Positions 1 to 7,573 of a DNA stretch of 23,929 nucleotides are shown here, one piece after another. A program made the translations under genes and the position numbers. The notes beneath the pieces were generated by a model. It was not told the origin of the DNA. It saw only the letters and a program-made list of their open reading frames with translations, and made no database searches. Within the stretch, counting starts at the first letter, position 1. Each line of letters opens with the position of its first letter. Origin of the DNA: an uncultured Candidatus Melainabacteria bacterium (GTDB taxonomy: Bacteria; Cyanobacteriota; Vampirovibrionia; Gastranaerophilales; Gastranaerophilaceae); contig CAKUXO010000023.1 of the NCBI GenBank assembly GCA_934700385.1, positions 1 through 23,929 on the forward strand, written 5' to 3'.

Positions 1-131
1 AGAGAAATTAAAGAACATTTATTGTCCTACAAATGATGTCCTCTTTTAAGGGGGCAGATTATACTTGCCCAACAAAAGCATTAAAAATTTATCCATAAAA
101 AACAAAACAACGAATTTTATCTATAAGCAAT
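1..131. other. Left-edge non-coding stretch
   Basis: No convincing reading frame or RNA gene is visible here. The only structure noticed is a short inverted repeat, gggca at 52-56 and tgccc at 66-70, with a 9-base AT-rich loop. It is not followed by a T-run, so it is not a good terminator. The stretch probably belongs to the flank of a gene lying outside the window. Confidence 0.4.
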
Positions 132-157
132 AAAAAAACGAGCAAAGCTCGTTTTTA
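132..157 (-). terminator. Intrinsic terminator of the 282-codon gene (possibly bidirectional)
   Basis: A compact stem of cgagc (139-143) and gctcg (147-151) with a 3-base loop is flanked by an A-run on the left and a T-run on the right. It therefore reads as a hairpin plus U-tract on either strand. It lies about 28 bases past the stop of the minus-strand gene at 185-1027, the expected place for its terminator, and could also stop a plus-strand transcript entering from the left. Confidence 0.8.
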
Positions 158-184
158 AATCGTGTTTATAAATTAGTTTAACTT

Positions 185-1027
185 TTAACTAAATACTTTA
201 AATGAAGATTCCACGTTGTCTTTGATTACTTTTGAAACACTTTCGACTTCAGTTTCAATAGCTTTTCTTTCGGTTTCAAGTTGATTTAATCTCAACTCAA
301 GTTTTTTATCAAGATTTTGATATCTTTCTTGTTTTGCTTTGTATTCAGCTTCAGCAGTAACATCATCAGATTTATCTAAATCTTCTGAAATAGCGCCACC
401 ACCAAGAGTTTCCCAAGATTCAGCTTGAAGTTTCATCTCACCTGAAGATTCGTCTTCTTTTAATTTTGCAAAACGATATATGCCGTCTTTAATTGATTGT
501 TGGAATAAATCAGGATCTTCTAAGCCATCTACAATCATAAAGTCGCCCATATCAAATTGTCTTTGTGCAACATATTTATTAACAGAACCGTCTTCATCTT
601 CTCTTTCGATTACTTCAAGTTTACTGCCATCGTCATTTTTAATATTATCGCTTGAAGTATAAGGAAGATAGGTTGTGTTTGCTTCAATCATCTTATCTCT
701 TTCTTCTGCGCTTCCTACGATGATTTTATTTCCACTTGAAGATACAAGATAAAGTTTATCTTGAGATGATGTTACACCATCCATTTGTTGGTTCATATAA
801 TTTTTGTAGTTTTGATAAGTTACATCAACATTAACAATTCCATCGCCATTATTAAATGCGTATGTAAGTTTACGATTTGATGTTTTATCTTGGTATTCTT
901 CTGATGCTGCCGCTAATTTGTCAGACAATTGCAGACGTTGAAAATTAATTTGTTGAGCTTGATATTCAACATTACTTTTTCTTCCCGTCAATTGCAGAAA
1001 TCTCGCTTGGCTTGCTGAAAGCCCCAT
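185..1027 (-). CDS. Uncharacterised coiled-coil protein, GLSASQARF N-terminus
   Basis: I cannot assign a function. The product is 280 residues from the start chosen here. It begins MGLSASQARFLQLTGRKSN and continues with a Q/L/K-rich helical stretch (about residues 5-50), a central acidic mixed region (about 60-215), and a strongly charged C-terminal coiled coil (about 220-275, many K/E/L/R). There is no signal peptide or membrane segment, so it is cytosolic or exported by a route without a Sec signal. The first possible ATG (1033) directly abuts the Shine-Dalgarno AAGGAGA (1034-1040 on the plus strand). The second ATG (1027) has 6-7 bases of spacing and is the better start. The N-terminal motif looks like the hallmark of a lineage-restricted family in Gastranaerophilales-like bacteria, from memory and unverified. 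Monocistronic, with its own terminator. Confidence 0.75.
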   Translation of the reverse strand: MGLSASQARFLQLTGRKSNVEYQAQQINFQRLQLSDKLAAASEEYQDKTSNRKLTYAFNNGDGIVNVDVTYQNYKNYMNQQMDGVTSSQDKLYLVSSSGNKIIVGSAEERDKMIEANTTYLPYTSSDNIKNDDGSKLEVIEREDEDGSVNKYVAQRQFDMGDFMIVDGLEDPDLFQQSIKDGIYRFAKLKEDESSGEMKLQAESWETLGGGAISEDLDKSDDVTAEAEYKAKQERYQNLDKKLELRLNQLETERKAIETEVESVSKVIKDNVESSFKVFS

Positions 1028-1180
1028 AATCATTCTCCTTTACTTTATTGTCTGCTACTATTTATATCGGCATATTTAATGAAAACTTTAGAATTTTAAG
1101 TCATACATGCCTGATTTTGTTACAAAAATTAATATAATTTTAGACTGTTTTAAATTACTACACAAAACTATACATAAAAT

Positions 1181-1210
1181 TTGAAAATCAAACATAGGTC
1201 ATGGTACAAT
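1181..1210 (+). promoter_or_regulatory. Sigma-70-like promoter for GNAT-serA
   Basis: A -35 like ttgaaa (1181-1186) and a -10 tacaat (1205-1210) are separated by 18 bases, and a TG dinucleotide at 1202-1203 makes an extended -10. The predicted transcript start near 1217 gives a leader of about 20 bases holding the Shine-Dalgarno AAGGAAG (1222-1228). That is too short for a riboswitch or attenuator. Confidence 0.6.
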
Positions 1211-1238
1211 TGACAAAAATCAAGGAAGTATTGCTTAT

Positions 1239-2213
1239 ATGTATGAGATTGTTTTATTAGAAGAAAAATATTTTAGAATTTTCCAAGGCGCTTATAATGA
1301 CTTTCGCCTTAAAGCTAGAACCGACTACAAGTTTGAAATCGACCCTTTAACTTATGAAGATTTTATTGAATCTTTTAAAAAGAATTTAATTAGCTGTATT
1401 ATTTTACTTGAAGATTCAATTCCAACAGGCTTTTTAGCTTATACAACCGTTCCATCTGATGTTATTGAATTATTTGTTGTTCATTGTTTAGGTAATGAAG
1501 ACATAGAGCAAAAAAGACGTCTGCTTTTTGAAAAATTTATGGACCAAACAAAAATTCAAAGAAAACATAGCGTTGTAAGTTATGCTATGCTTGGGGTTCA
1601 AGAAAGTTTCAAAAAAACTGTTGCAGATTTTGGTTTTAATTTTATAGATACAGGAGTTGTTGTTTTTGATATTAAAAACAAACAAGCAGTTAAAGAAATT
1701 TCTCAAACAAACTATTCAGACTTGCCTATCGGCTATAAATTAACCCCTTACAGAGATATTTACTTTGAAGAATTAGCAGAAGTAATTTATGAGGCATTTA
1801 GAAATTCCTCTGATGTTAATTTTGATGTTCGTTTTGCAACAATTGAAGGTTGTAGAGATATCACCCACAAGATTACAACTTCTGTTTACGGAAGATTTTT
1901 ACCACAGGCAAGTAAAATTTTATTATATGAAAACAAACTTGTTGGTTTCTGCCTTGCAAACATCACAGGAGATGGAATTGCAAACCTTCCTTTAATTGGA
2001 ATTGTTCAAGATCATCGTGGACTAAATCTTTCTGTACCAATGGTTAAGGCTTCTGTTTTAGATGTAGCTAAGCTATATCAAGGCGGTATTGTTGATTTAA
2101 CAGAATTAAACGCAAGTTTAGATTTAAACTTACAAAGTGCTGTAAGAATGTATGAAAAAGTGGGCTTTGTTCAGGCTTATAAATATTCTCAAGCATATTT
2201 ACCAAAAGCTTAA
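1239..2213 (+). CDS. Tandem GNAT-family N-acetyltransferase-like protein
   Basis: The 324-residue product reads as two GNAT-like halves. The N-terminal half (about 1-155) has a weak GNAT pattern, including the beta-strand segment SIPTGFLAYTTVP and a helical region, but no clear acetyl-CoA loop, and is probably degenerate. The C-terminal half (about 168-324) is more typical: KLVGFCLANI strand, LPLIGIVQDHRGLNLS around the expected acetyl-CoA-binding region, and an ending N-LQSAVRMYEKVGFVQAYKY, the usual GNAT closing motif (N-x-A-x-x-Y-x-x-x-GF). The substrate is unknown. It is preceded by AAGGAAG and its own promoter, and lies 27 bases upstream of serA in the same direction, so the two are probably co-transcribed. 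Two-domain GNATs include mycothiol-synthase-like enzymes, but nothing here supports that specific reaction. Confidence 0.75.
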   Translation: MYEIVLLEEKYFRIFQGAYNDFRLKARTDYKFEIDPLTYEDFIESFKKNLISCIILLEDSIPTGFLAYTTVPSDVIELFVVHCLGNEDIEQKRRLLFEKFMDQTKIQRKHSVVSYAMLGVQESFKKTVADFGFNFIDTGVVVFDIKNKQAVKEISQTNYSDLPIGYKLTPYRDIYFEELAEVIYEAFRNSSDVNFDVRFATIEGCRDITHKITTSVYGRFLPQASKILLYENKLVGFCLANITGDGIANLPLIGIVQDHRGLNLSVPMVKASVLDVAKLYQGGIVDLTELNASLDLNLQSAVRMYEKVGFVQAYKYSQAYLPKA

Positions 2214-2240
2214 ATTTTTTAGGATAGTAAAGGAGAAATA

Positions 2241-3824
2241 ATGGCAAAAGTTTTAATTACAGATAAAATTAATGAATTAGCCGTAAAAATTGTCGAAAGA
2301 GTGGCTGAGGTTGATAATCTGCCAACAATGTCAGAAGATGAACTTTGTGAAATAATACCTCAATATGACGCAATTTTGGTTCGTTCCCAAACAAAAGTTA
2401 CTGCTAAAATCATTGAAGCTGCAAAAAACCTTAAAATAATTGCTAGAGCTGGTGTTGGGGTAGATAACATCGACGTTAGCGCAGCAACACAAAAAGGTAT
2501 AATTGTTGTTAATTCTCCAGATGGAAACACTCACGCTGCCGCTGAACACACGATTGCTATGATGATGGCTATGAGCAGAAATATCCCAATTGCAGACGCT
2601 TCTGTTAAAAAAGGTTTATGGGAACGCTCTAAGTTTACAGGGGTTGAAGTATATAATAAAACCCTTGGTATCATTGGACTTGGAAAAATAGGCTCTCATG
2701 TTGCTCAAGTAGCCCTTGCATTAGGTATGAAAGTAGTTGTTTGTGACCCTTATGCAAACCCTGAAATGGTTGAAAAAATGGGCGCAAAATATATTAAACA
2801 TCTTGACGATTTTTGGGGATTATGCGATTTTATCACAATTCACACCCCTAAAACCAAAGAAACAACAGGTTTAATCAACGTTAACACAATAAACCGTATG
2901 AAAAAAGGTGTTAGAATAATTAACTGCGCAAGGGGTGGCATTATTGATGAAAACGCTCTAGCAGAAGCCTTAAAAAGCGGTCAAGTGGCACAATGCGCTA
3001 TTGATGTTTATGAAGATGAAAAAAATGTTGCAAAATCTCCACTATTACAATTTGATAAAAATGCAATTTTGACTCCTCACCTTGGCGCAAGCACAGATGA
3101 AGCACAAATCAACGTTGCGCTTGATGTTGCTAATCAAGTTGTAGATGTATTATCAGGAAGAAATGCAACAAGCGCTATTAACATCCCTGCTCTTAAACCT
3201 CAAAAACTTGAAGCAGTTAAAGCCTATATGGGTTTAGCGCAAAATATCTCAGAAGTTGCCTCTCAACTTTCAGATGGCGCTATTAAAGAATTAACAATCA
3301 GCCTAGGCGGAAAATTATCTTCTCTTGATTCTTCTCCTCTTGAAATTGCCATTTTAAAAGGCGTTTTAAGTTCTAATATGGTTGGAATTAACTATGTTAA
3401 TGCGCCTGTAATAGCTAAAAACAGAGGAATTGAAGTTAAAACTCTTAAAACAAATGATGATGATAACTTCATTGAAGTTAAACTTTCAAATGGCGAAAAA
3501 AATATCGCAGTTAAAGGTATGTTAATTGCAAAAGGTGTTAAAAGAATTACTCAAATTAACGATTACACCGCTTCAATTGAACCAAAAAGCCACATGCTTT
3601 TAGTTCCACACATCAACAAACCAAACATGGTTGCACAAGTTGCAGGTGTCCTAGGTTCAGACGGAGTGAACATTTCAGGCATGCAAGTTGCTCAAAAAAC
3701 AGATGATTCACAAAAATCTATTATGATTATTAGTATTGATTCAAAAGTTGAACAACCAACCCTTGATAAAATCTCTAAAATAGATGGGGTTGAGCTTGCT
3801 AAATATATTAGTTTAGAAGTTTAA
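2241..3824 (+). CDS. serA: D-3-phosphoglycerate dehydrogenase, long ACT-domain form
   Basis: Oxidises 3-phosphoglycerate to 3-phosphohydroxypyruvate with NAD+, the first committed step of serine synthesis in the cytosol. The 527-residue length matches the long SerA type. The N-terminal substrate domain and the NAD-binding domain contain the Rossmann motif GLGKIG (146-151) with D169 following in VVVCDP. The catalytic set of 2-hydroxyacid dehydrogenases is visible: R231 in NCARGG, E260 in DVYEDE and H280 in TPHLGAST. Residues about 300-440 form the allosteric substrate-binding (ASB) domain and about 450-527 the ACT domain (HINKPNMVAQVAGVLG onward), which normally gives serine feedback control. 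The Shine-Dalgarno AAGGAGA stands at good spacing. Downstream of the GNAT gene and closed by the terminator at 3832-3902. Confidence 0.97.
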   Translation: MAKVLITDKINELAVKIVERVAEVDNLPTMSEDELCEIIPQYDAILVRSQTKVTAKIIEAAKNLKIIARAGVGVDNIDVSAATQKGIIVVNSPDGNTHAAAEHTIAMMMAMSRNIPIADASVKKGLWERSKFTGVEVYNKTLGIIGLGKIGSHVAQVALALGMKVVVCDPYANPEMVEKMGAKYIKHLDDFWGLCDFITIHTPKTKETTGLINVNTINRMKKGVRIINCARGGIIDENALAEALKSGQVAQCAIDVYEDEKNVAKSPLLQFDKNAILTPHLGASTDEAQINVALDVANQVVDVLSGRNATSAINIPALKPQKLEAVKAYMGLAQNISEVASQLSDGAIKELTISLGGKLSSLDSSPLEIAILKGVLSSNMVGINYVNAPVIAKNRGIEVKTLKTNDDDNFIEVKLSNGEKNIAVKGMLIAKGVKRITQINDYTASIEPKSHMLLVPHINKPNMVAQVAGVLGSDGVNISGMQVAQKTDDSQKSIMIISIDSKVEQPTLDKISKIDGVELAKYISLEV

Positions 3825-3831
3825 AAGTTTG

Positions 3832-3902
3832 AAACGGGTCGCAAAATGGGTCGGATATTTCCGACCCATTTAATTATTTAAAACCATACTTTGACCCGTT
3901 TT
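3832..3902. terminator. Nested inverted repeats between convergent serA and prfB
   Basis: An inner perfect 12-bp stem (3844-3855 with 3860-3871, 4-base loop) sits inside an outer perfect 9-bp stem, aaacgggtc (3832-3840) with gacccgttt (3893-3901). The outer arm runs straight into a T-run ending at the prfB stop codon. All four arms share gggtc/gaccc, so alternative pairings are possible. Read on the plus strand it is a plausible intrinsic terminator for serA; on the minus strand it lies just after the prfB stop and may end the long minus-strand operon as well. Confidence 0.75.
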
Positions 3903-5016
3903 TTAATTACCATTTTTCATTTTATCTTTTAAATAAGCCTGAATAAAGCCATCAATTTCACCATTCATAACCCCATCAATATCAGAGGTTTCATAACCTG
4001 TTCTGTGGTCTTTAACCATTTTATAAGGGTGAAAAACATAACTTCTGATTTGAGAACCAAAATTTGCATCTAGGACTCCACCTTTTAATTGACCGAGTTT
4101 TTTTTCGTGTTCTTGTTGTTTAATTTCTAAAAGTTTTGAAGCAAGCATTTGAAGGGCTGTTTCTTTGTTTTGAAGTTGTGAGCGCTGTTGCTGACATTTT
4201 ACAACAATCCCCGTTGGAATGTGCTTAATTCTAACCGCTGTTTCAACTTTATTGACGTTTTGACCGCCTGCACCGCCAGAGCGCATTGTATCAACCTCAA
4301 GATCCTCACTTCTTAATTCTATTTCACGGTTAAAATCTTCAATTACAGGTGAAACTTCTAATGAAGCAAAACTCGTTTGCCTTTTACCATTAGCATTAAA
4401 AGGTGAAATTCTAACAAGCCTATGCACCCCTTTTTCGGCTTTTATATAGCCATAAGCATAATCGCCCATAATTTTAATTGTGGCAGATTTAATTCCCGCC
4501 TCATCTCCAAGGGATTTATCTAAAAGCTCAGTTTTAAAATTTTTCAACTGCGCCCATCTTAAATACATCCTTAAAAGCATATCCGCCCAATCTTGCGCAT
4601 CTGTTCCGCCGGCACCAGAATTAATTGTTATAATGGCATCTGCTTTATCATATTGCCCATTTAACATATTTTGCAATTCAAAATCATCAAAATCTTTTTC
4701 TAGGGAAGATAAGTTTTTCTTACATTCTTTTAAAAAGTTTTCATCATTTAATTCAAAGGCGATTTTGCTATCTTCAATTAAACCTTGCCAAGAATTGAAT
4801 TTTTCAAGTTTAGATTTTATTTCTTTTTGATTTTTTAATAAAGAAGATGATTTTTCTTGATTAGACCAAACGTCCTCTTTTTCAAGTTCAAGATTAATTT
4901 CAGTTTCTTTTTCTTTTAATTTTGATGGTTCAAAGACACCTTTCTATTAAGCTAAAGCGCTCTATTAAGGTGTTTAATTTTTGTTTTAATTCATCTATTA
5001 ATAAATTATTTTCCAT
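3903..5016 (-). CDS. prfB: Peptide chain release factor 2 (joined across programmed +1 frameshift)
   Basis: RF2 recognises UGA and UAA stop codons and triggers peptide release. The zero frame starts at ATG 5016-5014 and reads 28 codons (MENNLLIDELK... IERCL) to an in-frame TGA at 4932-4930. Skipping one T (4932) continues from GAA at 4931 for 342 codons to the TAA at 3905-3903, giving 370 residues, close to the usual RF2 length of about 365. The anticodon-like tripeptide SPF is at about 204-206 and the peptidyl-hydrolysis GGQ at about 250-252 (SGGAGGQNVNKV), matching their positions in E. coli RF2. The start has no good Shine-Dalgarno, and it lies 28 bases after the small gene upstream, so it is probably the last gene of the operon. 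A naive caller would annotate only the C-terminal 257 residues from a false TTG at 4676. Confidence 0.95.
4930..4944 (-). promoter_or_regulatory. RF2 autoregulatory +1 programmed frameshift site
   Basis: The minus strand reads GAAAGGTGTCTTTGA. AAAGGTG is an internal Shine-Dalgarno-like element three bases before the slippery CTT codon (codon 28), and the next codon is the in-frame stop TGA. This is the standard RF2 arrangement, in which slow termination at UGA when RF2 is scarce lets peptidyl-tRNA-Leu slip from CUU to UUU. The spacing and elements match the known bacterial signal, so this is not a sequencing error. Confidence 0.93.
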
Positions 5017-5044
5017 AGGATTATTCTACAATAAAATTTTAACC

Positions 5045-5275
5045 TTAGCCATTTTTCTGTACTTTTTCAAGTGCAGCTTCAAGGGTTTTAATTTTATTTT
5101 CAAGAGTTTTAACCCTTAGAGATGAATCATCCATTCCTATTGATTTTTTTTCATATTGTTTTTTAAGGGCTTTATTTTCTTTTTTAACTTTTGAAAGACA
5201 AAAAGAAAAAATAATTCCTGATAAAATTAAGCCGCCTAAGAAAAAATAAATTTCATTTAAAGTTATATTAATCAT
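5045..5275 (-). CDS. Small single-pass membrane protein with coiled coil
   Basis: The 76-residue product is not recognised as a named family. Residues about 8-28 (IYFFLGGLILSGIIFSFCL) form one transmembrane segment with a short N-terminal side. Residues about 30-75 are a K/E-rich coiled coil (KVKKENKALKKQYEKK, then VKTLENKIKTLEAALEKVQ). A good Shine-Dalgarno (AAGGAG) lies nine bases before the ATG. The start overlaps the stop of the upstream rluD-type gene as ATGATTAA, a layout typical of translational coupling. It sits between the pseudouridine synthase gene and prfB. Membrane-anchored coiled coils of this size resemble LapA-like or septum-type small proteins, but no function can be inferred. 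Confidence 0.75.
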   Translation of the reverse strand: MINITLNEIYFFLGGLILSGIIFSFCLSKVKKENKALKKQYEKKSIGMDDSSLRVKTLENKIKTLEAALEKVQKNG

Positions 5276-6239
5276 TATTTTTACTCCTTCTTAAAAAATT
5301 TAAAACTTTTATAAAATCCAAGCTAAAATCTTTTTCTTCTAATTGAAAAGTCATTTCTTCTTTTGTTTTTGGATGAATAAAAGAAATATAATACGATTGC
5401 AATAATTGTTCAATTGTTTTTAAGTTATAAAATTCATTTCTCATAAAACTTTTTGCGCCATATAAGCTATCACCAAAAACAGGGTGATTAATTGAGGCTA
5501 AATGCGCTCTAATTTGATGAGTTCTTCCCGTTTTTAAACTTAATTCAACTAAACTTGCCCCTAAAAATTCTTCAATTACCTTGTAATAGGTAATGGCGCT
5601 TAGTCCTTCATTATTTTCTGAAACAGTCATTTTAACGTTATCTTTTAAATAATGGACTAAGGGTTTATCAATAATTCCTTCTTTTTCATTAAAATTACCT
5701 AAGGCAATTGCAAAATATTTTCTTTTTAAGGTTTTTTCTTTAATTTGATTTGAAATAATTTCACAAGAAGAATTATTTTTAGTACATATCATAAGCCCAG
5801 ATGTATTTTTATCAAGGCGGTGGACAATTCCTTTTCTATCTTCACCAAATAAATCTGAAAGATTATCTTTACAATGATATAAAAGTGCGTTTGCTAAAGT
5901 ATGCTCTCTATCAAATTTTGTTGGGTGAGTGAGCATTTCTTTTGGCTTATTAATAATTAAAATGTCATCATCTTCATATCTTATATCAAGCCTAAAATCC
6001 CAAGGTTTAAGGCTTAAATCAGGATTTAAAAAGGAATTAGTAAGTTCATCATCAAAAGAAATTTCATCATTTTCTTTTAATTTATAAGAAGATTTTTGAA
6101 TTTTGTTATTCACTAAAACAAGATTGTTTTCAATTAAAGATGAAATTTTTGCCCTTGAATATTTATTTTCAAAATAATTCAAAAGAAAAACATCCAGCCT
6201 TTTTTTAAAATCTTGATTAGAGCTAATTAGAATTTTCAT
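5268..6239 (-). CDS. RluD-family 23S rRNA pseudouridine synthase
   Basis: Isomerises specific uridines to pseudouridine, probably in 23S rRNA. From the start chosen here (ATG 6239) it has 323 residues. An S4 RNA-binding domain (about 12-62: KRLDVFLLNYF..YSRAKISSLI) is followed by the catalytic domain with motif II HRLDKNTSG (140-148), where D143 is the conserved catalytic aspartate. Near the C-terminus KTGRTHQIRAHLA is the other family signature. The frame extends 14 codons upstream to 6281, but that extension lies wholly inside lspA, and the ATG at 6239 begins exactly where the family fold begins; it overlaps the lspA end by 17 bases. RluD, RluC and RluA-type members cannot be separated by eye; the S4 domain argues against RluA. 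Confidence 0.92.
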   Translation of the reverse strand: MKILISSNQDFKKRLDVFLLNYFENKYSRAKISSLIENNLVLVNNKIQKSSYKLKENDEISFDDELTNSFLNPDLSLKPWDFRLDIRYEDDDILIINKPKEMLTHPTKFDREHTLANALLYHCKDNLSDLFGEDRKGIVHRLDKNTSGLMICTKNNSSCEIISNQIKEKTLKRKYFAIALGNFNEKEGIIDKPLVHYLKDNVKMTVSENNEGLSAITYYKVIEEFLGASLVELSLKTGRTHQIRAHLASINHPVFGDSLYGAKSFMRNEFYNLKTIEQLLQSYYISFIHPKTKEEMTFQLEEKDFSLDFIKVLNFLRRSKNND

Positions 6240-6711
6240 TTTTACTTTCTTGTTTTTTAATTGGAAATTCAAACAATACAAATATGAAGTATATTATAGC
6301 ACCTAAACAAATCATGATATCAAATGTGTTAAAAATTGGGAAATTAATGAAGTTTAATTTGATGTAATCAATTACATAATGATATTTTAATCTTTCTAAA
6401 AGATTACCTAAAGTTCCTGCGCAAAAAAGAGTTATTGATAAAAGAGCGGCTTTATCTTGAAAAGATATTTTTTTATAGACATAAATTGTTAGAAAAACCA
6501 CTGCAAAAATTCCAAATAACGCTAAAGGATAGGGGTTATTTTGAAAAACACTAAAAGCGCCACCTGTATTTTGAGTGTGAACAATTGAAAACACAGGGTT
6601 ATTAATTTCAAGTGCTTCTTTAAAATAGCTAAGTTTTTTTAATTGGGTTGCAAAATCAAAAAAAACTATAGTCATTAAAAAATAGAAAATAAATGCCCTT
6701 TTGTCTTTCAT
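6223..6711 (-). CDS. lspA: Prolipoprotein signal peptidase (signal peptidase II)
   Basis: Integral membrane aspartyl protease that cuts the signal peptide from diacylglyceryl-modified prolipoproteins. The 162-residue length is typical. Hydrophobic segments lie at about 7-22, 60-79, 88-105 and 127-149. Family motifs in order are NTGGAF (48-53), AGTLGNLLERL (98-108), VIDY (113-116) with catalytic D115, and IFNTFD (126-131) with catalytic D131. In the third motif the usual D-R is E-R (GNLLERL), a conservative change outside the catalytic dyad. The ATG overlaps the stop of the upstream exported protein by one base (TAATG), indicating coupling. Two upstream genes of the operon encode exported proteins with ordinary, non-lipobox signal peptides. 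Confidence 0.95.
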   Translation of the reverse strand: MKDKRAFIFYFLMTIVFFDFATQLKKLSYFKEALEINNPVFSIVHTQNTGGAFSVFQNNPYPLALFGIFAVVFLTIYVYKKISFQDKAALLSITLFCAGTLGNLLERLKYHYVIDYIKLNFINFPIFNTFDIMICLGAIIYFIFVLFEFPIKKQESKNENSN

Positions 6712-7571
6712 TATATTTCTTCTCGTTTCTGTGGCGTTTTATCCATATTAATTCTTTTCATAACATAAGCAATTCCAAGAACTTCTATTCTTGCTTTGTT
6801 AATTTGTTCATTTATTGAAACTTTTGTAAAACCAACCGAAGCAATAGCATATTCATCAAGATTTTTTTCATTAGCTCGAACAAGGCGCTCTAGAGTATTA
6901 GAATCAGGAATTCTTCTATATTTTTCTTGGTAATCTTTTGGCGGATAACTTATTTCTTCCCTCGTAAGAGAAGCAAGAGCAACGATATTCAAGGGTTTAT
7001 TCATTGTTAAAGAAAGGTCATATTCTTCCCCTTTTTTAATTGATGTTGGGGTGATTAAATCCATATTAATTTTTTTTGCTATACCGTATTTTAATGATGT
7101 TTCTTCTTCTAAAACGCTATCAGAAACAATTTTCCATGAACCATTTTCTTTTTTAAGATTAACTATATAGTTACTTTTACCTTTTAATTCGCCTGTTTTA
7201 TCTTTATATTTTTTATTATTGTTAGGATAAACCGTTGCATAAGTTAAATCAGACATATTAGCGCTTGCAGTGTTTTCTTTTGCGTCAATTTTTCCGATTT
7301 TTGTTTTATATTTAATTCCAGCATAAGTTTTATTTGTTTTATCCAACATTTCAAGAAGCTCTTTAAGATTAAAGCCATCAGAACTTTTATAATTTTCATC
7401 ATAAAAAGTTTTAACTTCTTCAAGATTTTGGCTTTTCATCGCTTTAGAATGATTTTTCAAAAAAAGTTTAACTTCTTTTTGATTTTTATCCACAAAACTA
7501 AAGCCATAAGAAGAACTTACGTTAAAAAATAAACCAAACAAAGCTAATAAAATTAATATTTTTTTATTCAT
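6711..7571 (-). CDS. Exported protein of unknown function, NTF2-like N-terminal domain suspected
   Basis: The 286-residue product starts with a clear Sec signal peptide (MNKKILILLALFGLFFNVSSSYG, cleavage near residue 23, no lipobox cysteine), so it is periplasmic or outer-envelope. Residues about 28-155 have the pattern of an NTF2/SnoaL-like cone: a helix (VKLFLKNHSKAMKSQNLEEVKTFYDENY) and strands ending in NYIVNLKKENGSWKIVSDS, a common closing motif of that fold. Residues about 165-275 are beta-rich and unrecognised. Shine-Dalgarno AAGGA lies inside the end of the preceding gene, only two bases away. No enzymatic residues can be claimed. Confidence 0.75.
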   Translation of the reverse strand: MNKKILILLALFGLFFNVSSSYGFSFVDKNQKEVKLFLKNHSKAMKSQNLEEVKTFYDENYKSSDGFNLKELLEMLDKTNKTYAGIKYKTKIGKIDAKENTASANMSDLTYATVYPNNNKKYKDKTGELKGKSNYIVNLKKENGSWKIVSDSVLEEETSLKYGIAKKINMDLITPTSIKKGEEYDLSLTMNKPLNIVALASLTREEISYPPKDYQEKYRRIPDSNTLERLVRANEKNLDEYAIASVGFTKVSINEQINKARIEVLGIAYVMKRINMDKTPQKREEI

Positions 7572-7573
7572 TT

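Noticed and set aside
1028..1033. First ATG (MIM...) as start of the 282-codon frame
   Set aside because: AAGGAGA touches this ATG with no spacing; the next in-frame ATG at 1027 has normal spacing.
3903..4676. A stand-alone 257-residue release-factor gene starting at TTG 4676
   Set aside because: It is only the C-terminal part of RF2. The real gene starts at 5016 and crosses the programmed frameshift at 4930-4935.
4480..4830. Plus-strand open frame of 116 codons antisense to prfB
   Set aside because: Low-complexity Ser/Phe/Leu shadow of prfB with no ribosome site or promoter.
6240..6281. Upstream 14-residue extension of the pseudouridine synthase
   Set aside because: Lies wholly within lspA, and the S4 domain starts after the ATG at 6239.
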